In this document: in pieces, positions 41,844-49,137 of the stretch
Layout: the number at the start of each line of letters is the position of its first letter
How positions within the stretch are numbered: position 1 is the first letter of the stretch
Assembly (NCBI GenBank): GCA_905221615.1
Contig: CAJNDT010004890.1
Span: forward strand, 1 to 64,000
Length of the DNA: 64,000 nt
Origin: Symbiodinium sp. CCMP2592
Lineage: Eukaryota > Sar > Dinophyceae > Suessiales > Symbiodiniaceae
Direction: 5' to 3'
Position numbers and translations under genes: made by a program
The notes under the pieces: generated by a model
What the model saw: only the letters and a program-made list of their open reading frames with translations
The model's database searches: none
Told to the model about the DNA's origin: nothing

Positions 41844-44800
41844 ATGTGCTCGGGTTTGGTTAAGACACACTTGACTGTACCGTGTGTGTGTGTGTGCCAC
41901 TGTAACTATTGCGTGTTTGCGGTGCTGATCAGGCCGCCAAGCGATGCCGTTGGCGGCTCTCTGCCGCCTGAAATCATGACCATGCTGCCAGGGTACTTCT
42001 TCTCCAACACGTACCTGCAGACCCTGGCCTGTGTTTCCAAAACTATGCTGCTTGCATCCCGCGACCCTCAGCACTGGCGCGGAAGATGTCTTTCGTTGGC
42101 GGAAACTGAGTTTGCTGATCCTAGAGTTCTTCGCAACTTTGCACACGCCTATGATGTTGCAAGCGTAGTCCGGGTCGATGAATCTAGGTCTTTTTCCAGC
42201 AAGCTTTTCGTTTCATTTGCTGATATCCGCGTTGCGCGTCCGTGTCTTAGAAACGGACATCGTGCGGGTGTCAAGTGTCAATTAATGCATATTTCTTGTG
42301 GGCATATACATATAATGTTTTTTTGCCTTCGCTTAGCCAAGGTCAGACAGCTAGCAATGTTCCTGATGTTTCCACCACGCTTGGCCTTGGACTGGGTTGC
42401 GCAGTCCTTGCACGACCCTGGGTATCCAAGGTGGTATGGCTTCCACTCAGAGACACCGCTGATGGGCGACGCCGTTTTCGAGCTGTGGTTACCGTGTCGA
42501 GCATCAGGCCTGTATGTAGGCGTTCGAGACTGGCACAATGGACATCGCACATGGCTCCGAGTTGACAACTTGTACCGTGAGGAGTCTACGATTTCTGTGG
42601 GAATGAATAACCAAACTTCGCAGCCTCGCCACAGCCGCAACAACATGCTTCTCCTACAGCCGCAGCGCACCCATCGCTTCTGTGTCCGCTGGAACCAAAG
42701 GGCCTTTGAGGTGGGCGTGGATGGCAAGTTGATCATTGCTGCCAACTTGCGAAATGGTGCCCAAGATATAGCGTCGCCTCTTGCGCAAGTTTTTGTTTGG
42801 GTTCATGTGCGGCCCGGTGGCTCTGAGGAAAGGACACGCGTCCGGCCTCTTCCATCGCCTATTCAAAGGAATGCACGTGTGACTTGTGCGCTTTGCCAAC
42901 GCGAAGAGAGTGTTCTGCTGCCTTGCTGGGCAGCTTGTCCACTTTGTTCGACGTGGATCTGCAAGGAGCACACTGGGCATGAACCGCAGCGTCGCTGCCG
43001 CAAATGCATGATGCAGCTGCAGGATTACGTTGGTGGCGGTCCTGGCAGTGACAGCGCTTGTCTGGCCTCCACTATTTCTGAGTACGTAATATTTATGCGC
43101 ATTCAGCACCTGCGAGATTTGATCTTAAGGAACATCCAGGAGATGGTCACAGATCGGGCGCTGTGGTTCTCTGTGCCCGATCCTTTTGATTTAAGCATTG
43201 ACGCTCGCACATGGATGCACTATGTGGATGCCGTCGAGTTTCAGGCTAGACAAGTGACGTCGCAAGTCGATATCTCCATCATGCAGCCGAAGCCGCGACA
43301 ACACGCACTGCACACCTTATCTGATGCCGACCGAGCAGTGAAACGGCTTGGTGCTTGGGCACGTTTGCTTATGTTGCTCATTCCGTATCGAGAAGTTGTA
43401 TGTTTGCAGCAGATCTGGTCACCTACGGATTCGTTTATTTCAAAGAGAGCGTGGGAGTGGCATCTGTACGAAATCAGACAATCCGTTCTCCTGCTGGAGA
43501 CGGAGACGCCGCAAACAGTTTCAGAGTTCTCCGGCACCTCACCAAGACGTTTTGATTTTCTGGCCGGGACATGCATGCCTACCCACGAGCAATGGCTGTT
43601 CCTTAGCGAACGCCGAGCTGCTGCCTTGCTGCGACGACAGTTACACATCGGCATGGAGTCCCCCCATGATTTTTTTTGCTTGTGGGATCGAAGCCTGAGC
43701 CCATACTGCTGCCCAAGCTATACGGCTGGGGCGACGTCCATGATCCGCTTGCCTCCTTTTGCGTGGGCAGACGTGAAGCCTCCTGTTCTTCCAAGTGCCG
43801 CAGACGAGGTCTTGAGTCGCCTCGAGTGCGTAGATGTGGAGTGTACTCTTCTTGCCCAACTGCATGGTCACCCGAGAGACAGACACGTGTCTTTCGTTCA
43901 GGAAACACACAGCTATTATGTGAGAGGAAACAAAATGCCTTTGTCCGTCACTGGCTTGGTACATTCCTTTGCTGACGAGTTTCGACCAGACGAAGCTATT
44001 CAGAAGATGGTTAATAGTGGTCGATGGCCTCGGCCTGAATACTCTCACCAGGTGGCCGACACCATTGTGCCGTTCTCCGCAGACGAGATCAAGGTGGCAT
44101 GGTCGCGTAACGCGAAGGAGGCAGCGGCTAGGGGAACGTGGATGCATTTGCAGATTGAAGTTTTGCTCAATGCCGGATACGTTCAAGAAGAATGCTGCGT
44201 CGAGCTTCAGTTATTCAAGCAATTTCTTCGGGAATATCCGCTGCCGCTGCTCGCGTTTCGAACGGAATGGTGCATTTATGGTGAGAATGAGCGGCTGGCA
44301 GGCTGCATCGACTTCGTGGCCAGGTGCTCTAAAGACGAAGTCATTCTATTTGATTGGAAGAGAACCAAAGGCCTGTGCAACAAATACACCAATCGATGGG
44401 CAAACATGGCAGCGCCTGTAAGTCATCTGGAGGACTGTGCAGGCAATCACTACCGACTACAGCTGAATCTCTACAAGTACATCATCGAGAAGTACTACAA
44501 CCTCAAAGTGCGTGCCATGCATGTTGTTTGCTGCCACCCAGATCAAGAAGCAGAAGGCCCCTTTGTGGATAACGTCCCGGTCATGGACAAAGAAATTCAC
44601 GAAATCTTGAAGGTGCACGTATCTCGTGTTGATTTTGTAGGAGGCAAGCAAGCTTTGCGCAGTGCTGCGGATATCATTGATGCCTGGCATCGTCTGCAGC
44701 ACGGCATCCAAGTGGAGGAGGCTGTTGAAGTTGCTTTGGTTGAACCAGTTCCTGTAAGAACTGCGGTCATGGTCAATGACACCTACGATTCAGACGAAGA

Positions 44801-45452
44801 GTCGGGTTTTTGGGGGCCGGCATTCACAGCCGACGACGATGCACTTTCTATCAGCAGTGAGTCTGCAGGAGAATGGGTTTGCGATGCCACTGGGTGCTTC
44901 AGATGGGTCAGAGGTTCGCCGCAGCTGTTGGACCATGGCGAAGATCAAGAAAGCGTGTTTTTCGTGAGCTCGATCCCGGAAAATGCAGCCACGGTGAATT
45001 GCGCCTACGATTCAGACGATGAGGTGGGGTTTTTGGAGCCGGCATTCACAGCCGACAACGATGCACTTTTTGCCAGTAGTGAATCTGCAGGAGAATGGGT
45101 TTGTGACGCCAGTGGATGCTTTAGATGGGTCAGAAGTCCGCCTCAGCTGTCCTACCAGGATGTGGACGAGCTCGGAGGGTCCTTGCCCTCTGAGGCCCTG
45201 GAGCTTCTTCCAGGCTATTTTTTCTCCTACAATTTCCTAAAACACCTATCCTGGACATGCAGAGGCATGCTTCGCTCGGCGCGCAGTCGCGAGCATTGGC
45301 GAGGCCGCAGCTTGTCGCTGCGCGGCCTCGAATTTCTGGAAGCATCGGTGTTGCGGGACCTCCATTTCGCATTAGAAGAGGCCAGAGTTGTGACTGTGAA
45401 TGTGCCTTGGCTTGTCTGGCAAGAAGTTATATATAAGATGTTTTTGTTGTAA
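41844..45452 (+). CDS. F-box / jelly-roll / Zn / PD-(D/E)XK nuclease multidomain protein, right copy
   Basis: A 1,202-codon frame; the exon proper likely begins near 41,932. Residues about 35-85 are F-box-like (LPPEIMTMLPGYF…HWRGR). About 180-330 is a beta-rich concanavalin/SPRY-like segment after an in-frame intron. About 348-390 is a zinc module (CALC, CPLC, CKEH, CRKC). About 700-900 is a complete PD-(D/E)XK nuclease of the RecB/exonuclease type: RGTWMHLQIE (His768), TEW, GCIDF (Asp823), FDWKR (Asp837, Lys839) and the Q motif RLQLNLY (Gln873). About 981-1100 holds two acidic YDSDE...GEWVCD repeats offset by 74 residues. About 1114 onward begins a second F-box-like domain. The last codons are intronic. 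A nuclease beside helicase and polymerase modules fits a role in element DNA processing; the F-box suggests recruitment to host ubiquitin ligase, which is inference. Confidence 0.72.
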   Translation: MCSGLVKTHLTVPCVCVCHCNYCVFAVLIRPPSDAVGGSLPPEIMTMLPGYFFSNTYLQTLACVSKTMLLASRDPQHWRGRCLSLAETEFADPRVLRNFAHAYDVASVVRVDESRSFSSKLFVSFADIRVARPCLRNGHRAGVKCQLMHISCGHIHIMFFCLRLAKVRQLAMFLMFPPRLALDWVAQSLHDPGYPRWYGFHSETPLMGDAVFELWLPCRASGLYVGVRDWHNGHRTWLRVDNLYREESTISVGMNNQTSQPRHSRNNMLLLQPQRTHRFCVRWNQRAFEVGVDGKLIIAANLRNGAQDIASPLAQVFVWVHVRPGGSEERTRVRPLPSPIQRNARVTCALCQREESVLLPCWAACPLCSTWICKEHTGHEPQRRCRKCMMQLQDYVGGGPGSDSACLASTISEYVIFMRIQHLRDLILRNIQEMVTDRALWFSVPDPFDLSIDARTWMHYVDAVEFQARQVTSQVDISIMQPKPRQHALHTLSDADRAVKRLGAWARLLMLLIPYREVVCLQQIWSPTDSFISKRAWEWHLYEIRQSVLLLETETPQTVSEFSGTSPRRFDFLAGTCMPTHEQWLFLSERRAAALLRRQLHIGMESPHDFFCLWDRSLSPYCCPSYTAGATSMIRLPPFAWADVKPPVLPSAADEVLSRLECVDVECTLLAQLHGHPRDRHVSFVQETHSYYVRGNKMPLSVTGLVHSFADEFRPDEAIQKMVNSGRWPRPEYSHQVADTIVPFSADEIKVAWSRNAKEAAARGTWMHLQIEVLLNAGYVQEECCVELQLFKQFLREYPLPLLAFRTEWCIYGENERLAGCIDFVARCSKDEVILFDWKRTKGLCNKYTNRWANMAAPVSHLEDCAGNHYRLQLNLYKYIIEKYYNLKVRAMHVVCCHPDQEAEGPFVDNVPVMDKEIHEILKVHVSRVDFVGGKQALRSAADIIDAWHRLQHGIQVEEAVEVALVEPVPVRTAVMVNDTYDSDEESGFWGPAFTADDDALSISSESAGEWVCDATGCFRWVRGSPQLLDHGEDQESVFFVSSIPENAATVNCAYDSDDEVGFLEPAFTADNDALFASSESAGEWVCDASGCFRWVRSPPQLSYQDVDELGGSLPSEALELLPGYFFSYNFLKHLSWTCRGMLRSARSREHWRGRSLSLRGLEFLEASVLRDLHFALEEARVVTVNVPWLVWQEVIYKMFLL

Positions 45453-45492
45453 GTTTCCTTGGAGAGTCTGGCATATCATTGGCCTTTCCCAG

Positions 45493-47832
45493 GATCTGCA
45501 ATTGGCTATGTTCCATTCGTTCCCGCCGCGAATTGCGCTGGAGTGGGATGTAGAGGTCACTTGCTCTCAGCAGCCCGACCGGGTTGTGACCGGATTCAAG
45601 TCTCGTGGTCCGCTGATGGGAGCGGCGATTTTCGATCTCCGACTTCCCGCTTGTGCCATCGGCCTCTACATCGGCGTGCGTCAATGGCAGCACAGCGAAC
45701 AGCGGGCATACTATTGCGTTGTCAACCCTTGGCGTTCGAATCCAGCGGTGTTCATCGGCCTCAATGACGAATCCCCGCAAGTGCATCCGCGCAGAAACAC
45801 GTGCTTGCTGCAACCAGAACGAGTTCATCGATTTGGGGTCAGCTGGAGCCGGCGGCATTTCGAGTTTTCGATCGATGGCGTTGGCGTTTCTCGAGCCAGA
45901 CTACATGAAGAATTTCCAGATGGACCGTCTTCATTGGCGCAGCTGTCCGTCTTGATGCACGTGCAGCCAGGCAGCCTTTGGGACGCTATGTATCTTCGTC
46001 CGATTGCATCGCCGATCGACTGGAACGCACAGATCAATTGTGCCATTTGCGCAAGAGACTGGGCCCTGCATCCTGGCAACTGGTGCGTTTGTCCGTTGTG
46101 TTCCACGTGGATTTGCAATGTTCACAAGCTGCGATCTCCCGCCCGTCGCTGTCCTGTGTGTCCAAACCAGCTCATGGACTATTTGGGCGGTGCATCTCAG
46201 GAGCCAGATGCAGACGCTTCACAAGCATCCTTCGAAGATGTCCAAAAGGAACTAGCTGTGACCATACCAACCTTCTTCCTTCCTGAGGATGCTGTCGTTT
46301 CAGCCAAAAGAAGACGCTTGATGCCTGGAGCGTCCACCTCTGGTCAAGAGTTCGATGATCTATTTGGTCTGGCGTCGAAGGCGTGCTCGTCCTCCTTGAG
46401 TTCATGTCCTATTGTAGACGAGCACCAACCAGTGGCATCCGTCCAACAAGACCTCTACAAGAAGTTCATGTCCGCTGTTGACCTGGCAGGTCGGAAGCCC
46501 TACGCCTTCGTGACCAAAATGTTGAGGGTCACGGGTTTCAAACGTTTTGAGACCAATAAAATCATGACATTTCGGAATGTCATGGAAGCAAACTTTAATT
46601 CCATTTACCGGCGCTGTCTGGTATGGAATCCCAAGCCGATCTTCGTCGAAGACACAGCCTTCGGCGCAGCTTACCCAGATCCGGAAGCCGATGGTAGTTT
46701 CAGAAAAGATTCTTCTCAGCGCAGTTTTCTGGGAAGTGGCCCTGCCATTGCCGCCGCGTTGGAACAACAGCATGGTTTTGAGTTTCATCCAGCTGTGTTC
46801 ATCGGCCTCAATGACGAATCCCCGCAAGTGCATCCGCAGCAGCCGACCCGCGTCTGTTCGCGCTGCCCAAGCCCGCTGCTGGAATACGTTGGAGGCAGCA
46901 GGAGAGCTGACGACGGTGACTCGCAGTCGTCCTTCAATGCTCGCCTGGATGCAGAACTAGCGGAGATGGACGTGGCAGAGTCACCCGAGGACAGGGCAGA
47001 GCAGAAGCGTGAAACGTTGGCGCTGGCACTGACTGAGAATGCTTCGGAAGATCAGAGTGATCTCGCCTTGGCGAGTGTTGCGGAAGCTGCAACCGGCCTG
47101 CCTGCGGAGGCTATCGGTTTTGCCAAAAGAAGGCGCCTCATGCCTGGAGCCTCCACCTCTAGCCAAGAATTTCAGGATTTATTCGATCTCACAGTCGCGG
47201 CGTGTTCGTCGTCCTTGACTGCATGTCCTACTGTAGACGAGCACCAACCAGTGGCGTCCGTCAGAGAGCAGGCCAAGAAACAAATTGCATATGTTCGTCT
47301 CAGGCAGTCGACATGGCCGGAGGACATGGTGCGTTTGACGGCTGCTGCTATCAACGTGTATAGAACTCGCCTCACTGACATTTTCGTTCGAGATTTTGTT
47401 GGTCTCGTTTGGATTATTGAAGGCGACAGGTACATTCGTGCCCATCGTGGTGTATGTTTCTTATACCACAGCGACGGCTCTTTCGATCCCTACAGCGGCG
47501 TTCCGCCGGAATCCACTTTTTACAGGCTGAAGAAAACTCTCCTGAGATTAGAGGGCTTATTTCGACTCATGTCGCCAGCCACAGAGCGGTCGGACTCTGC
47601 AATCGTCCGGGAGGTCGCCAGAGTGGTGTCAGTCTACAACAGCGTCGCCGAGTTTATGGCACTTTGCGAAGACACAGCCGTGATGGCAGATACCTTCGGG
47701 ACGCGCCGCAAGTCACGCCCCGAAGAAGAAGGAAATCCTTCCCCTCACGCAGGTTGGCCCGAAAAAACAGCTTTCATGCTTTCGAAAGTTTTGGCGCCGC
47801 TGCAGAAAGATTTGCTGGAAGAGCGACTCTAG
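45493..47832 (+). CDS. Second jelly-roll/Zn module, helicase-fragment insertion, D5_N-like region
   Basis: The open frame starts at 45,400, but splicing after TTTCCCAG puts the exon start at 45,493 (DLQLAMF…). It encodes a concanavalin/SPRY-like segment, then a zinc module CAIC...CPLC...CPVC (from about codon 214 of the frame). A KRRRLMPGAST basic patch follows, then about 113 residues (46,444-46,783) nearly the same as the SF3 helicase C-terminal half. A partial repeat of the jelly-roll/Zn end and KRRRLMPGAST patch comes next. The final segment (…GLVWIIEGDRYIRAHRG…, …LKKTLLRLEGLFRL…) resembles the D5_N region preceding SF3 helicases. The frame stops at 47,830-47,832, probably inside an intron, as the helicase resumes at about 47,934. 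The embedded helicase piece lacks Walker A, so it cannot be a working ATPase. Confidence 0.6.
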   Translation, partial: DLQLAMFHSFPPRIALEWDVEVTCSQQPDRVVTGFKSRGPLMGAAIFDLRLPACAIGLYIGVRQWQHSEQRAYYCVVNPWRSNPAVFIGLNDESPQVHPRRNTCLLQPERVHRFGVSWSRRHFEFSIDGVGVSRARLHEEFPDGPSSLAQLSVLMHVQPGSLWDAMYLRPIASPIDWNAQINCAICARDWALHPGNWCVCPLCSTWICNVHKLRSPARRCPVCPNQLMDYLGGASQEPDADASQASFEDVQKELAVTIPTFFLPEDAVVSAKRRRLMPGASTSGQEFDDLFGLASKACSSSLSSCPIVDEHQPVASVQQDLYKKFMSAVDLAGRKPYAFVTKMLRVTGFKRFETNKIMTFRNVMEANFNSIYRRCLVWNPKPIFVEDTAFGAAYPDPEADGSFRKDSSQRSFLGSGPAIAAALEQQHGFEFHPAVFIGLNDESPQVHPQQPTRVCSRCPSPLLEYVGGSRRADDGDSQSSFNARLDAELAEMDVAESPEDRAEQKRETLALALTENASEDQSDLALASVAEAATGLPAEAIGFAKRRRLMPGASTSSQEFQDLFDLTVAACSSSLTACPTVDEHQPVASVREQAKKQIAYVRLRQSTWPEDMVRLTAAAINVYRTRLTDIFVRDFVGLVWIIEGDRYIRAHRGVCFLYHSDGSFDPYSGVPPESTFYRLKKTLLRLEGLFRLMSPATERSDSAIVREVARVVSVYNSVAEFMALCEDTAVMADTFGTRRKSRPEEEGNPSPHAGWPEKTAFMLSKVLAPLQKDLLEERL
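45748..46838 (+). repeat. 43-bp direct repeat flanking the helicase-fragment insertion
   Basis: A block beginning GTGTTCATCGGCCTCAATGA occurs at 45,748-45,790 and again from 46,796 to 46,838. The second copy lies immediately after the embedded helicase fragment. The KRRRLMPGAST...VDEHQPVASV stretch is also repeated (about 46,304-46,442 and 47,125-47,262). The pattern indicates internal duplication of the module, with the helicase piece landing at the junction. Confidence 0.85.
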
Positions 47833-47933
47833 ATGTCAGGAGTTGAAGCACGTTGTATCAAGTTTTTGTATTTCGTAGTGTTGCTAGCTCAGTGAGACGT
47901 CACCTCTGTTTTAACATCTGCGAGCCAGCTGAG

Positions 47934-48924
47934 GACGACTACTTCACTTCGTCATCCAATGGTGCGATTCGCCTTCGAACAGAGCAAGTGGATGTGCCTA
48001 CCAGGACATTTCGGTGCTTTATGATGTCACACCAGAAGAACACGTGCAGCTTGTGAAGCCGTCACCGAAGAACAACATCTACGTTAGAATTCCCCATGCT
48101 CTACAAGCGTCATTGCCAGATCCTGTATTGAAGAATGCCAGGTCTAGACTTCAGAAATTTTTGAAGGAGACCTTCTGGAGCAATCAAGAGTATTACAAGG
48201 CGACTCTCGCTGCAATCGCCCTTGCAAAACGTGGAGAAAATATCGATCGCTGCTTCATTGGTGAATCCTCAGGCGGCACTGGTCAATCGCTGTTCAGCAG
48301 CCATTTGGCGGCGGTGTACGGGCATAACCACGCGTTTATTGATCCGAATCTCTTTCATAATGAGGAGGAAATGAGAAAGCAACTTGAGCAATTTGCTCAT
48401 TGTTGGATAATTACAGCGCAGGAGGCTCCGGAAACCCATCGGCATTTTCAACAAGATCTCTACAAGAAGTTTATGTCCGCTGATGACTTGGCAGGTAGGA
48501 AACCGTACGGCTTTGTGACGAAGATGATGCGCGTCACCGGCTTCAAACGGTTTGAAACCAACAAGATCATGACTTTCCGCAACGTCATGGAAACCAATTT
48601 CAATTCCATTTACCGGCGCTGTCTCGTGTGGAACCCCAAGCCGATCTTCGTCGAAAACACCGACTTCGGTGCAGCGTACCCGGACCCGGAAGCCGATGGT
48701 ATTTTTGTCAAAGATCCTTCTCTGCGTAATTTTCTGGAGAGTGGCCCTGCCATTGCAGCCGCATTGGAACAACAACATGGTTTCGAGTCGCATTACTCCC
48801 GGCAGGCATGTTTTCAGATGATTGAAGACTATGCCTTGAGCGGTCTCACCGAAAGAAAGATGAGAGCCGCTTGTGGGCTGCGTGCTCCGGAGGACCGATA
48901 TCTCAATACACAGCATGCACTGGA
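47934..48924 (+). CDS. Superfamily-3 (D5/polinton-type) helicase, Walker A lysine replaced
   Basis: The open frame is best from 48,014 and ends at 49,066. The exon likely starts after …GAG at 47,933 (RLLHFVIQWCD…) and ends before an intron whose acceptor is TTGTGCAG at 49,130-49,137. Codons counted from 48,014: GESSGGTGQS at 83-92 occupies the Walker A position; HCWIITAQEAPE fits motif B; DLYKKFMSADDLAGRK fits B'; FETNKIMTF with Asn183 fits motif C; IYRRC supplies candidate arginine fingers. The tail (AAYPDPEADGIF, …LTERKMRAACGL) is typical of D5-type proteins. SF3 helicases unwind replication origins of viruses and elements. The expected Walker A Lys is Gln91, which should abolish or weaken ATP hydrolysis. 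It is probably translated with the polymerase that follows. Confidence 0.72.
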
Positions 48925-49137
48925 TCCGCTAGATAACTACTTTCTTTGTTCGTTCGTTGTTCCTATCTCTATCTCTCTCTCTCTCTCTCTTTCTCCATTT
49001 CTCTCTGTATCTGTTTCCTTTCTATGTTTTCTTTTTTATGTTTTCTTCATACAGATTGTTCTTTAAGTTTTGCGATGTGCGGATTTGCACAATGCCCATG
49101 ATTCCTGGCACTATGTTGTCGTGATTTGCTTGTGCAG
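48925..49137 (+). other. Probable intron between helicase and polymerase exons
   Basis: The stretch is T/C-rich (a CT microsatellite at about 48,966-48,990), contains in-frame stops, and ends TTGCTTGTGCAG followed by GAG, a good acceptor with the AG|G context known in dinoflagellates. The donor is not a clear GT site; GCTAGATAAC near 48,930 could supply a GC or GA donor, both documented in dinoflagellate introns. Confidence 0.5.

Larger units (their letters stand above)
39954..46796 (+). repeat. Right copy of the 6,843-bp duplication
   Basis: Counterpart of 33,011-39,853. This copy continues without a break into the D5_N-like, helicase and polymerase exons, so it is the one to use as the gene model. 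Confidence 0.97.
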
